A program made the position numbers and the translations under genes. From NCBI GenBank assembly GCA_007644065.1, contig VJWN01000006.1, positions 682,001 to 746,000 on the forward strand: 64,000 bases of DNA, read 5' to 3'. Position 1 is the stretch's first letter, and each line of letters starts with the position of its first letter. Shown here in pieces: positions 10,371 through 22,180 of this stretch. The notes below the pieces were generated by a model. It had not been told where the DNA came from. It was given only the letters and a program-made list of their open reading frames with translations, and made no database searches. This DNA is from Margaritispora aquatica (lineage: Eukaryota > Ascomycota > Leotiomycetes > Helotiales > Discinellaceae).

Positions 10371-12187
10371 GGATCCTGAAGGAAAGATGATTTTCGAGGA
10401 AGCTTAGTAGAAGCACACGGCGGGGATCTCTTAAATAACGACTGTACAGTGTATATGATCATGTAGCAAGTAGGGAGGTCAGGCCAAGGCTTCAGCTGAT
10501 GGTAACATCGCAGCCTCAAGCCTTCTCTCGTGGCGTAGCTGCTTTTCCATGTGCACCAGTTATCTTCAAGACATGTTTTTAGGAGCGACATATCATTGGT
10601 CCTTGGCAAGTCGAGCGGGTGATGGGCGTGACACCCCTCGCTAAGGTGAGCGCCGTAGAATCGCCTCGGAGCTTTCAGCTCCTCAGCCCTATGTGAATAT
10701 TAAATTCTCAGTGGACGACGTTCAACAATGTGATGTATGAGAGTATTCATACATGAGAATCTTACATCATGGAGTTCGGTGGAGTTTTACACCACACAAT
10801 ATAGTTTTGTACGACTTGTCCGTCAATGGTTTACCACCCCGTGCTTCCTTTTCTTCACGGAGACTTCTCCATGGAGCAAACTCAAATACTTATCTAGCAT
10901 GTTTGCGACGAATCCCTCAAATTCTTCTTCATGATGGTAGTTCTGCATGGTATCTGTTCCTAGGCGGCTCTGGTAATTTTGCTTGAGCCACGTTGATCGA
11001 TATGTCTACCGGACGAATATTGGAAGTTCCCTTCAGCTCCCAAGAAGATCCATTTTTGTATCCTAGCGTTGACGGCACTGTTCAAAAATTTTCTGTGCGT
11101 CTTCTATGCCATATGGAAATAGCGATGAGGCAGAAAATCCGCTTCGGAGCCGCGATGCTGAAATAGAGTCTCTCTTCTCCAATATTCAGATGAGAGCCGT
11201 GGCTACGATACTCCTCCGGATTTGCGAAGGGTAATGGTGAATTGCTAGGTAGTTCTGGAGTTGTTGAACCTCATATCTTGATATCCTGTTTGTAATAGCG
11301 AAGGCTTTGGCAGAGCAAGAAGCATGAACTGTGTTTGTAGGTTTAAGGTATATTGCGAGGCTCTTGTGCATTTGTAAGAAAAAGAGACATTGCGGCCCTC
11401 AGATTGTATTAAATCGAAGCACATTATCCACGAAAGAGAGCCCTAACCTAAATAAGGTATCCTTATCCTGTTTACCTAATACAATCTTAACTCAGCTCCA
11501 TTTTCAACCAGTATCTTACCAGCCACTCGCTTACCTAAGGTATCTTAGGTTTTGCCGACATCATGAAGCTCCAATTTCGAAAGTATTTTGCCTCCTTCCA
11601 TCTTTCCCTCACTTGCCATTTTATTCCTGCGACGATTAGCTTACCCAAAGTCTGATATGGGCCCACCCATTATGCTTCATTATAAGGTTTGAGGCTCGGA
11701 CCGTTGCAAGGTGGCCCTGAACCTCAATGTCTCCACTACATTCTCACGGACAGTCTTGGCAATGTTGGCTGCAATAGAAATCTATAGCTTGATCGATTTG
11801 TTGAACGTGTCTTTGTTTCTGGTTGAGCTCCTCCGGCAAAGATTTTAAAGTTAAATGCATCTTTTGATTGGATTTTATAGTTCACCAGACGCGTCAATAA
11901 GCTTGCTTCACACGATACGCAAGGTTGTATCATTCGAAAGTTAAGTATAGCAATTATATTTAGCACTGAAATTGTCCACAATCTTGGAGTAACTCGATCC
12001 TTGTACCACTTCGTATTGTTCATCTATTCATCTATTCATTTCTCGTTTCTCATTTGTCGTTTCAAGCTAAGAAGTCCGGCTGTCTTCGCAATGAAATCAT
12101 TATGTGGCCCAGATAATATCTTATTTTTGGATCAGCCAGTTACTTCTAGAAGACCATTAACAATAGGTAACCTACATCATGCATCTT
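10371..12187. other. 1.8-kb intergenic region, no gene seen
   Basis: AT-rich; only short unsupported open frames in all six readings. The first few hundred bases upstream of the Vps62-like gene presumably hold its promoter. A few CCTAAGGTA/TACCTTAGG-like words recur around 11.4-11.6 kb but do not form an array. Confidence 0.5.
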
Positions 12188-12889
12188 TCAAGAAGCAGTC
12201 ACAACAATACCTGCCGATTCGACCTTCGAGGGAGATGGTTTCGTTGTCGAAGTAGTTGTTGTACGACTTGTCGATGAAGTTGAAATTCTTCTAACAGAAG
12301 ATATGAAGGGGCGGCTCGCGCTCTCAATCAAATTCGATGAAGAAGGAATGAATTCAGAGGACACAGAGCTTGAGAATCCCACAGATGTAGGTTGCAGACC
12401 AGAACTCGCTGCACTGTATGGTCTATCAGCTTGTGGCAAGGATCCTAAAAGAACGGTAACTCACGTGGGAACGACTACCTGTCCGCCTCTCTTCCCAGCG
12501 ACAATCATCGAAGCCATCCATCCTCCAAGACCGACCCCAGAGACAAAGATAATGATACCAACCATGATCCACAGAACTTGAACACCGAGGATTCTCTGCC
12601 GCCACCATCTGCCTTTGGACTGCTGCGGTCTGTCTTCCTCGTCGCCGATATCTGTAATTTCCGTCCCCTCTTTCAATCTGCCCATAGTTTTGAATTTCTG
12701 TACCACGACATCCTTATGTTTGATTGCTTCCCTCATGCCCCTATTATAAAATGGTGGTGTTTTTGCAGGAGGCTCAGGCAATGGCTTCAGCTCCTTCGGA
12801 AAGCCGACCTCGATCCCCTCCGCAGGCACGACTTCAAGTCCTTCGGATGAGTAATAGCGAGAGCGATGCCAGGAGAACTTGCGTGACAT
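12188..12889 (-). CDS. small single-pass membrane protein, function unknown
   Basis: Model: complement(join(12188..12413, 12465..12889)), 216 aa. The 51-nt intron has donor GTGAGT and acceptor TACAG. The N-terminal 98 residues are charged (MSRKFSWHRSRYYSSEG...) and end in a basic flank KGRWWRQR. One membrane segment follows, about residues 106-131 (VLWIMVGIIIFVSGVGLGGW). The last 80 residues are almost wholly Ser/Thr/Pro (SSVRRISTSSTSRTTTTSTT). The positive-inside rule predicts a cytosolic N-terminus and an exposed, possibly O-glycosylated C-terminal tail, i.e. type II topology. There is no family I can name. Confidence 0.7.
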
Positions 12890-13512
12890 TGTTTCAATTT
12901 CGGTAAGGTCTGTGAGAGCTTGCTATGTGTCTCTATTCTTTTTTGTTTCGCAGTGCATGAATCAATGCGAAAGTGGATTCAGGCAAAAGACATATTGAAC
13001 ACAACACAACACGACTCAGAAACTGGGGAGCTCGGAGTCAGACATGATAAACAAGAAGTCTAGCTTAGAACACTGAAGCTTGATTCAAAGTTCGACCTAT
13101 TCATAGACCGGTTTCGGCCTCATGCCGAAAATTTGGCGGTGCACAATCCTCAGCCAAAGAAATAGAGGCTCAAAACGTGGAAAGTGAGAAAGTATGCAGC
13201 AGTGAGGCGAGGTCACAGATTGAACTATCTGATAGAATATCCGAACTACCAGAATGGTATAGTTGGAAGGTCTTGGGTGTGGTAACGCTTGTGTTACCGC
13301 TGGGCTGTTGGTGGTCGATCGGTTGCGACCAGCCGGCCAGTGATGGTTAGTTGAAAACAAACTAAAATGATCTTTGCTTCGAAGGATTGGAAAGAAAGAG
13401 ATCTAAGAATGAAGTCGTTCGAATGTCTATTTGTTATTCCCTAAGGTATTGAGAGCTCGCTTCAACAAACGGAGGGTATGTCAAGTCACACTCCGACTTC
13501 ACATTTACCACT
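12890..13512. other. intergenic, no gene seen
   Basis: Upstream flank of the small membrane protein gene and 3' flank of the AKR-RidA pseudogene; no supported feature. Confidence 0.45.
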
Positions 13513-15030
13513 TCAATCACCACCAATCTTCAACACTCCTACCTTTCCTGATCCAACTATAATCTCTGCCTCAACTTCAACGAGATATTCCTCACCAACC
13601 ACTCCTCCTAGCGTAAGCATATTCGATGGCCTAACCTCCTCCCTCGCAAAGACCTCTCCATGGGCCCTGGCCACACTCTCGACATCTTCTTTTTCTACGA
13701 CAACTCTCCTCCTCACTATATCTCTCATTTCTCCACCTAGTTTCCTCACCGCCTTCTCTATAATATCGAAGATCGCCACCTTCTGTGAGTACGCTGATTT
13801 CCCTCCCAGGACTGAAATTGAGGCAGGAAGTAGTGAGTTAGCGGTCGTGCCAGATACTAAAATGCGATCTTGGAACCGAACTGCGCGACAGTAGCCTGCT
13901 ATTGGCTCCCAGGGACTACCAGATGAGTATTCGTTTCTCTTTCCCTCTCTGAAAGCTCTTTCAACTTCGCTTTCACCACTTCCCATTTGCAGATGATGGC
14001 TCAAGTCTCCAGTCGCAGTCAGGTACGGTGGACGACGGTATTCATCCCCACAGTCACCTTGGATATCACAATTTTTCTTGTGCTTTCTCAACCATCTTCA
14101 TATCCTCGTCATCCAGTTTGAATGAGAAAGCAGCAAGATTTTCAGCCGTGTATCTTGTTGATCCAGGTGATAATCTGGTGCCAACAATAACGGCGTTCAC
14201 AGCAGGGACATCCAGCACCCACCTCGTCGCAACAGCCGCGATTGGAACATTGTGTTTTTTTGCGACGGTTGCTAGTACTCCAAGCACGCTTTGGTAGACA
14301 TTCCATCCACCAGCAGCTTTAATGAAGCGCAAGTACTTTCTCAGGCTTTAATTCAAGCTCTTTATGTCTTTTGGCTCTAACTGCCCAACCTATTTTTCGG
14401 TTAAGAAACCACCAAGTAGTGTCCCATACGCGATAACTCCTACACCATTTCGGAGACAAACCTCTGACATCCTACCTTGCTTGATACGACGACCAATGAC
14501 TGAGCAGGACACTTGGTTCGTGGCAATGCTGAAGCCAGAGTCAATGAGAAGCTCGAGGTGAGCTGTGTTGGTGTTCGTGAGGCCGATGTGCGCTATTTTG
14601 CCTTGTTTCTGTAGTGTTCGTAGGTGCGTTAAGTTGTAGAAATATGTGTCGTCTGTGTAATCCCAAATGTGGTCTTGGGTGGTGTAAGTTCAGGTAGACG
14701 AACGGAAGGTTAAGTACAAACATTGCATCAGTGCAATCTGCGTTTTGTTCATTCTTGTCAAAGCTAGATCGACAGCTCTCTCGGCATTCTCAAGAGTCTT
14801 GATCCCATTTTCAGCTGGGCACCATTTCGTGAATGCTGTGATTTTCTCAGTGTTTGGAAGAGAACCGTGCTTTCCGACAACAAGCTCTGAATTCTCGAGT
14901 TAACTTGTAAAAATGAATGCTTGAAATCAGTGAACTTGCCAGCATCACCATAATGATCCGCCATATCGAAACAGCCCAACCCCATCTCGATTCTGATCTT
15001 TCATATCAGCTCAGTGATTGGATCACTAAA
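13513..15030 (-). pseudogene. aldo-keto reductase / RidA-domain fusion, broken
   Basis: Two modules read on the minus strand. The first is an aldo-keto reductase (FDMADHYGDAE, ELVVGKHGSLPNTEK, FTKWCPAENG, HIGLTNTNTAHLELL, VIAYGTLLGGFLTEK, HNVPIAAVATRWVLD, AVIVGTRL). The second is a RidA/YjgF module (YSSGSPWEPIAGYCRAVR, ILVSGTTA, ...VEAEIIVG) that ends at 13513. Lesions: in-frame TGA at 15001-15003, TAG at 14390-14392 and TAA at 14348-14350, the last two where Trp is expected, plus a frame change near 14068-14080 at the domain junction. Two introns still fit: a GC-AG intron (GCAAGT ... TTCAG) between GDA and ELVVG, and a GTTTGT...CCAAG intron within LMQYHIWDY. The N-terminal strand of the barrel is not found. 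A relic; the living form would be an AKR fused to an enamine/imine deaminase-like domain. Confidence 0.85.
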
Positions 15031-15307
15031 GGCAAGATCAAACGTTCATGTAGTAATGTGTTATTACTTGTGTTTATGTAAGAAAGAGCGCTGGCACATC
15101 CCAATTTGCAGCATATTTACTCTATCAATGACTCATAGAAAAGATTTTCTGTAAATCATGAATTGTACTCTTACATTTTTGGAATGACTGATCCTGATCA
15201 TGATCCTAATCCACGCTAGCTGTCGCTCATAATGCTAAATATGTCCTCAAAATATGGACCAATTGCTCCCAAATATTCACGCTTGCCCGCTCGCTAATAT
15301 CCAACTA

Positions 15308-16756
15308 CTAATGATGCTCAGTCGTAGTGGTCGTACCATGCCCGAGCGGGTTTGGGTAATAGAATGCAGCAACCGCAATAATACAGTAGACAACAATACA
15401 CAAAGCGCCCTCTAGATAATTAGATTTTTGATCCCTCAGGAAATTTCCAACCACAAGAATAGCCAGGATCAAGACTATGATGTCGAATGATTCGAAATGG
15501 AAATCCATGCCCTTTCCCAAGCCCCAGGATACAATGACCACCAATGGAGCGTTAAATAATGCCGTTTGGATGGTGGCACCAAGAACATGAGACAGAGCAA
15601 AGTTCATCTGATTGTCCCAAGCTTCATCAACTGCACTCAAATGCTCTGCGGCTTTTTCGACCAAAGGCACGAGAATCAGACCAACGAAGGCATCAGAAAC
15701 GCCACGCTCGACGATATCCGGGATGTGGTCGACTAAGCCAATGGCAATGATTGTGACAAGTGCGATGGAAATCACCAACGCAAGAATGCATTCAGTGAAT
15801 GTTAGTTTGGCCTTTCGAAGATCCTTATGGCGATCTGCGTCATTCTCTTCGTCTTCAAGGAGAATAGCATCGTAGATACTGTGATGTGTTCGAACTTGAA
15901 ACCAGATGTAGATGGCATATGCGACAATGAGAAATATGCTAGCAATTCGGGAGATGTGTAGGGTGTTTTCGGTGAGTTTCTCGGCAGTGATCAACTCACT
16001 TCCACTGAGCGCGGCGGCAAATGCTGTTGGAACAGCCAGGCCAAGTCCACTACACCTCATAATTAGTCGCAATAACATCGGACAAGCTTCAGGAAGAACT
16101 TACGCAGTCAAGAGAAGTCCAGATCCTGTCTCAGAGACCGTTTCGTCAAACTTTTGCTCTTCACGCCTGAGACCTCCAGCGAAGAAACACATGCCCAGAC
16201 ACAAAAGCAATGTTGCCAAGATAGATCCCAGGATGGCTGCGCGGATGACCTGAAATTGGTTGGTGCTGAGGAGAACCATGAAGAGAATGATTTCGACCAC
16301 AGATCCCAATGTTGTCTCGATCAGAATACCCCAGACTCGAGGAAGCTTCCTGGCCAATTCCTGTCCGGCAAATCCAATCAGGTTGGCGCAGGGAACCATT
16401 GCGACATAGTTGAGAGCGAAGATGAGAACTCCCATATCTTTGAGCGTGTAGCGGACGGCGATTGCTGCTGGAACAATAGGCCACAACAGGTTCACAGCCC
16501 TAGATGCATCGCTTGTAGATGACCAGCATATCTTGAAGAAATGTAGTGGATCGATTCCTTTCCGTCCAGACTCTCCCTCTGGAGCAATACCAGGTGTGAT
16601 TTTGTGACCATTGTGGTTGTGTGTAGGGAGGACGTTGGTTTTCTCAACGATATGGGCGTTGGGAGGGGCGGTGGGAGAAGCTGATGATTTCAATTCGATA
16701 TCCTGTTCTTGGAGAGAGGAATTCGCCTTACGGTTTCCCTTGAAGAGACCTGCCAT
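15308..16756 (-). CDS. CAX-type cation/proton exchanger with altered signature motifs
   Basis: Model: complement(join(15308..16049, 16104..16756)), 464 aa. The 54-nt intron has donor GTAAGT and branch GACTAAT. The cytosolic N-terminal 85 residues are hydrophilic (THNHNGH). About eleven membrane segments follow, with a charged loop (DEENDADRHKDLRK) between the halves, as in Vcx1-type Ca2+/H+ antiporters. Alignable landmarks: ILGSILATLLLCLGMCFFAG after the c-1 repeat and VLGATIQTALFNAPLVV after c-2. The ion-coordinating motifs differ: c-1 is GSVVE (about 151-155) in place of GNxxE, and c-2 is EKAAEH (about 349-354) in place of GNAAEH. Both glutamates stay but both asparagines are gone. Vacuolar or organelle location is inferred from the family; transported ion unknown. 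Confidence 0.85.
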
Positions 16757-18354
16757 CTCGTCTGCTCGCTACTATGCTTGATATCAGTTGCGTCGATGCA
16801 GTCGCTGCTTTCGCTCGTTGAAGTGAGGTTTTAGCCTGCAGATCTAGTAAAACAATCTAGTAAAACATGAAGAGTCGAAAGTCCTAAGTCTGGAAAGAAA
16901 AAGGGAGGTAGGAGGAATGAAAGTTGGAGATTCAATGATGCATTGAAGCGCTGGGGCCAGAACAGCAGGTTTTCTTGTCTCAAAACACTTAAACACGCCA
17001 AGTCGCTTCAGCCTCTTGGCTGTACGCCATTGCACTGATTGCTTGGATACTTCCTTGATGAGCTGGCAAGTCTGTTCGAGATGTATCCAATCGGATTTCT
17101 CTGACTTATAGAGAAAGAAACATGGCAGCTGAAAAGCCGCGCGGGATGAAGTTTAGATGAAAATTGAATACAGGATGAAATGCATGTCCAGCTGGAAATG
17201 GCGGGGTTTACCTTCGAAGTAAGCTGCATCACGTGTACCAGCGACGACAATGGACTATACATTATATCCATTCCCTCGTTGTGCGACGGGAATGTTGTAA
17301 CAAGAGGCGATCGAGGCTCTTAGTTTCTTGATGCCAAGTTGGAAGTGTCTTAGCTAACAGATACAAGCTCCCTAAGAATTTATAGTGGATAACTGCTACG
17401 GCCACTGCCATCATTTAGTCAGGCACTTCAGAGCTTAGCAGTCCCACCTAAGCTTTTGCCCAGATATGACAACTGTTGCCAATTCTTAGGTTTTGTATCC
17501 TCAGGAAACTCTTAGCAGGGCTCAACCAAGTACTCAAATTTCCACGTTACTGACAACCTAGAGTGGTCAAGTAAATGCTGATCCATGCATGTCACAATAT
17601 ACCATATTGCTATATATCAAACAAGAGGAGATGAGGGTTGTAAGCACTCGTGTTACAGGCATTATTCAGAGTAACTTGGGGAACAAACTCTATGGGGTAT
17701 TAAGCCTTCTTGATAGTGTACGTTTTATAATACTGTACTACATATCGCTAGAGAGAAGTTTGATATTTATGATATTTCAAGCAAATAAGCAATAGATACT
17801 GTAGCGATATATGTCACCTTCTCTATGTTCATCTCCTGGTCATTCGAGTTTTAATTGCTAAAGCTATACTCTCAATGAAGCAGCATGGGGCCTGTTACCT
17901 CATACACACCGGGGAACTGGTCGTGTCACTGTTCGATATAATTTAGCACATCGGGGGCCTTGGTATCATTTTCCTGAGAAGGTTTGATTCAGTTCAGCTT
18001 GAGCTATATCTTGCTACATGTGAGAGGAAAAGAGAGATAGAGTGAGAAAAGGGATGTAAAATTACGCCTCCACACTCCCAAGGAAAGAAACCTGACTCAA
18101 GAAGAAGGTTGTCGATGAGCTATGTTATGTGTAAATCTTGAGATCTGAAACTATGAGAAGACTGCATGTACTGATCAGAATCTCAGGGAGAATCCGAAAG
18201 GGCCTCGAATATCGGCTCCCTCTTTAATTAGTGCTGCTAGGCTATCTCCTGAGCGATGAGCCAAATAGACGCGTAAAACGCCTAGGAGTCCAAGTTTTAT
18301 TAGTCAAAGACCTGCTGTAAAAATGGCTGCTTGGGTGTAAATATGCCAGATATA
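16757..18354. other. 1.6-kb intergenic region, no gene seen
   Basis: AT-rich, with only short open frames. The stretch next to 16757 is the upstream flank of the exchanger gene. No repeat or RNA gene recognised. Confidence 0.5.
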
Positions 18355-19362
18355 TCATCGGCCGGCATGAACATTAGGAGTGGCATCCAACTCAAACGAG
18401 GAGTAATCGAGTGGTCCATCTAACGTAGACGCAGGAAGTTCTGAGGCTGACAATGGCAATGACTTCCGTATTATTTCCCTTGGAACTTCGGAAGAGTTTG
18501 GCTCTCCGCTGCCTTCATACCCTGTCTGCATCAGTCTTGTATATGGGACAGGCGCGGATTTTGTAGACCAAGTGGTTTGAGGACTTGGTTGAGGTGAGAT
18601 TGCAGTCGTGAAATCGGTTAGTTGTCCTGTTGATGGATGTTGTGGGACGTAAGGCATAACCACGATTGTGAATTTCTTTGCCTGCTTCTTTGCTGCTCTC
18701 TCGATATCCTTTTTGGTCATACCAGGAGAAATGTCGATGAGTTGTTCCCTGGCCTCGAAAGGTGGCTCTAACCAAAGCTGCATGCCTCTGTCCTTAAAAA
18801 CCCCCTCATTCCAGCGAAGCAAAATTGTTCTCAATTGGCCTTCTTCTTCTGCCAGCCTCTCTTGCACCTTTTTAATGACAGTCTTCTTGTGAACAGACTT
18901 CCCTGTGTAGTATCCCACCACAGGACCGAACATCAATAAGAAAGGTGTGCTCCCAGTACCAGCTGCAATACCTGCTGACCATGCCGCAGCATCTTCCGAG
19001 GATGTGAGCTTAGCAGCTGTTACAATTTCATGAGTGAATTGGTACCACTGGTCTTGCATTATCCCAAGCTCGTGAAGTCGATGTTGATAGGGGAATCCTG
19101 AAGAGAGAGATTCGTTATCCGTAGCTATAGCAAATCGCTTCCATGTGTGAGGAGTGCTGTATATATTCTGACGTGATGATTGATCTTCGAGCCCATGGCG
19201 GCTACATCATTTGGAAATCAGCAGAATACTTTGGCACAATAGGGTTTGGCTTTCAAACAGTTGAGTATTCACAGGACCGCTGACAGCTCCTCCGCCCTGC
19301 CATTGTGAGGGCAGTTCAGCAATTACTTGGAAATTGTTAATTGGCTGACCTGGGGAAGCCAT
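18355..19362 (-). CDS. membrane-associated orphan protein, 5' end uncertain
   Basis: The certain part is a 234-codon frame 18355-19059 starting at MQDQWYQFTHEIV. The same frame extends upstream as FPYQHRLHELGI to a good acceptor (CTTCAG, exon start 19097), so the true N-terminus lies further out. A candidate first exon begins at ATG 19360-19362 (MASPGQPINNFQVIAELPSQ), but I could not fix its donor. Features: one hydrophobic, Gly-rich segment (AGTGSTPFLLMFGPVVGYYTG), a basic patch KSVHKKTVIKKVQERL, and a Ser/Pro-rich C-terminal third. Function not recognised. It may be a tethered cytosolic protein. Confidence applies to the main exon. Confidence 0.55.
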
Positions 19363-19854
19363 GAGAATTGACCTTGGGATATGCTGCAGTTATATCACCT
19401 TGGCTCTTCGGGTGTTCTTGTGCGGATTGCAGGATTGAATCTTGGGGCAGCATCTTTACAGCGACCAATATCCATGATCGTCGGTAGGATTATAAGCAGT
19501 AAAGAGGTGTAGTCATCACAGTATCCTGGTTGAACGAGGTTCCCAAATCTGGTTGTGGGGCTAAATGTGGGTCTCGCGTTGACGACTAGGTACTGACGCT
19601 CTCTCACTAAATACATTGATCCATCCTCATTCAAGTCATCAATAACTTCAATTGGATAATTCACAAGGTCTACTTAGAATACTTGGTTCTCCCCAATGCC
19701 AGGGGCTCTGGCATCTGACCTGTAAATACTGCATTTGCCTAGGATTACGACACGATACCAGCATATTTCATAACCCTACTTAGGCCTGGGCTCCTGACCC
19801 TTTGTTAACTACTACCTACCGAACCCACCATAAACATCGTGTTCGCGTGTTCAC
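19363..19854. other. intergenic between divergent genes
   Basis: Probable promoters of the membrane orphan and the BTB gene. A minus-strand frame at 19395-19664 (MNYPIEVIDDLNEDGS...) looks protein-like in composition but has no splice path I can defend into the downstream gene. Confidence 0.4.
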
Positions 19855-19870
19855 GTGTTGCTCCTTCAGC

Positions 19871-19893
19871 ATCATCATCATCATCATCATCAT
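19871..19893. repeat. (ATC)n microsatellite
   Basis: About seven and a half ATC units just before the chosen ATG of the BTB gene. If the upstream in-frame ATG at 19855 were used, it would encode a tract of eight histidines. Confidence 0.9.
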
Positions 19894-19899
19894 ATCAGT

Positions 19900-20981
19900 A
19901 TGAATGACTCCGCGATCGACATGACCAAATGTCATGAGTTTGGTTCACGCTCAAGACCTACCAGACAAAGCAGTCCATTCCGCCATGCACTGAAATCCCC
20001 CGTTAAAGCTCTGAGAAAGAAGGCTTCTCTAAACCGTCCACCAACTCTGGTGTAGGAATTTCAAGCATCTTTCGGGTATATATCTAACACTCAGCTCTAG
20101 AGACCCACAGCCGATAGTCAAGGTGCATGTGAAGTCCAAGGATGGGAAAACGGAGACTTTCAAGATACAGTAAGAGAATCTTGACTTACTTACGAATTGT
20201 TGTTCGCAACTTTATCCATGGCAGTCGTCTGTGATGACAATTTTATGTTACCGGTTCCGAGGCTGACAAATTTTGAAGCAAAAACTTCATATGTTACTAC
20301 TCGCCCTTCTTTGATGCAGCATTCAATGGCAGCTTCGCCGAAGGAGAAAGCCAAGAAATGGATTTTGAGGACGTAGATATCGTCATCTTCGGCATCTTTG
20401 TCAACTGGCTGTATACCCAGGATGTTATGCTCAATGACAGCACTTTACCGGACTGTAAAACTCTGATGAGCATATGGATTCTTGCCGATCGAGTGCTTGC
20501 TCCAAAACTCCAGAACTATATCATTCGTCGATTAGACGTCCAGCGAGTAGCTCAGAAACGCATCCCTGCCTCGACTTTGACATATGTTTACGAGAATACC
20601 AACGAGAATAGTCCCCTGCGACTCTATATCGTGGATACCAGAGATTACGTCCCAATCCAAAATCCAGAGAGCTACCCACACGAATTTCTCGTCCAGCTTG
20701 TCAACGCTTTCGGACTCGAGCTCAGGAAAGGGGTGCAAGAACCGCGAGCGCGATACAAGCGGCACAAATATGTTGGTCTTCTTGAGGATCACGAGCTCAT
20801 CAAATACTATGTTGATGAAAGTCCAGGAGAGCCAAATGGAGTGGTGGCGAATCTGGGGGGCACCCCAATTGTGCAACCAAAGATGGCAGTCTCTCCCTCG
20901 AAAAAGAGAAGGCGTTCAGAGCTAGACTCTATATTCGATCTTCATGCGGAGCACCGACGACCTACTGCGCGATGGCAATGA
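19900..20981 (+). CDS. BTB/POZ domain protein
   Basis: Model: join(19900..20051, 20101..20169, 20279..20981), 307 aa. The BTB fold is visible across the exons: PIVKVHVKSKDGKTETFKI, then KNFICYYSPFFDAAFNGSFA and EGESQEMDFEDVDIVIFGIF, then VNWLYTQDV. This is the strand-helix pattern of fungal BTB proteins. Intron 2 is 109 nt and ends in the non-consensus GAAG, fixed by the FKIHKNFICYYSPFF continuity. The C-terminus has a basic cluster KKRRR (nuclear-localisation-like). BTB proteins dimerise and often serve as Cul3 adaptors or transcription cofactors; which applies here cannot be told. ATG 19855, in frame and adding a poly-His stretch, is an alternative start. Confidence 0.85.
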
Positions 20982-21663
20982 TTATATATGGCTGTTCCCA
21001 TCGAATTCAATGTCGAAGTCACCTTGAAACAGAAAACAAAATACCCTACCAGACAGTAAAAGCTAGATGGTGCTTCAAAAGAGTCATGGGAGTATTATTA
21101 TATCTACCTGTTGCCCAAAACATTTTCATAATTTCAAATGTTAAGCCCTCCTGGTAGAAAGGATATTCATGATACACGATTTTCATGAAGCATCACGATT
21201 GATGCATGCATCTTCAGTGTAGATAAGCGACAGGGTCGAGAGATGCTGGAACCTGTTTTGGTATTTGACCACTCACTAGACCTTCAAATCTGGGATAGCA
21301 AAGGACATTTGGAATTGTATATTCTATATGTTGTAAAGCTCTTTGCAGATAGATTCTCAGTCCGAAAGTTTGCACCAGGATAGGTACATTTTTCAAGAAA
21401 TAAAATGCAACCTCAATACTTGACATTAGTTTTTTTTTATCATTCTATCTCACTCGCCTCTGTCGCCAGTTTGAACATCAAATTCGGCAAGCTAAAAAAT
21501 AATTAAACACCCAACAGATAGATAGATAGATGTATGCCTTACAAATGCTGTTGCTGTCAGTATATATATATATACCCGAGTATCTTCCCAAGATAAAAAT
21601 GCAAAAAATAAATTTTGAGGTGCGGTGGAATCAAACCACCAACATCTTCAATCCAGAGTTAAC
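20982..21663. other. intergenic with simple repeats
   Basis: Contains a short GATA run (about 21517-21530) and a TA run (21561-21574). No gene supported. Confidence 0.5.
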
Positions 21664-21760
21664 TGGCGGTGCTGGGAATCGAACCCAGATTGAAACGGGT
21701 CAGCATAGCATTCAAGAGAGAATACCACAACGTCACGTGCTACCATTACACCACACCACC
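21664..21760 (-). tRNA. intron-containing tRNA, anticodon probably GTG (His)
   Basis: The 97-nt minus-strand gene folds as a tRNA. The acceptor stem GGTGGTG pairs with CACCGCC (one G-U) plus discriminator A. The D arm is GTGT-AATGGTA-GCAC, and the T arm is CTGGG-TTCGATT-CCCAG with perfect pairing. About 24 extra bases sit after the anticodon loop, the usual site of nuclear tRNA introns. Reading TGACG as the 5' anticodon stem gives loop TTGTGG with anticodon GTG. The 3' stem CGTTT pairs imperfectly (one G-U, one U-U), so the isotype is tentative. CGTCACGTG-like bases in the 5' half reflect the stem, not a promoter. Confidence 0.82.
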
Positions 21761-22180
21761 TGGTTGTAACCGCAGATTGACTGATCGATGTGCAAGGATT
21801 TCTTATTTGACTTATTGATTATCAGATTTGACAATTTTTTAGTTTTGTGGGTTTAGGCGAGGTTTTGGCGAGCGCTGCGGGATTTATCCGACTAAGCGAG
21901 GGTCCTCATTGTCAGCAAGGAGTGGAAGGAGATGGGAGAGAAAGAGGAAGAAAGCAGAAGGAATGAGCATAAAGCTGGAGAGCAGTCTGGGCAAAGAGTA
22001 GATGAGTCCATGTAGCTCGATTTCAAATCAGGATACTATGGCAATACGCTGTTATCTGTTGCAGAAGTTTCATATCCAATCTGAACTAAATGTGCCTTGT
22101 ATAGTCGCTCGCACTGCCAACTTCTATGAGTTTTTAGACTCAAGTATACGGCATATCTAGGGCAAGCTTTGATCAGAGAA
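21761..22180. other. intergenic, no gene seen
   Basis: tRNA upstream flank (minus strand) and 3' flank of the GMC relic; nothing else supported. Confidence 0.45.

Noticed and set aside
19395..19664. Possible extra 5' exon of the membrane orphan (MNYPIEVIDDLNEDG)
   Set aside because: Composition is protein-like but no donor/acceptor path to the known exon.
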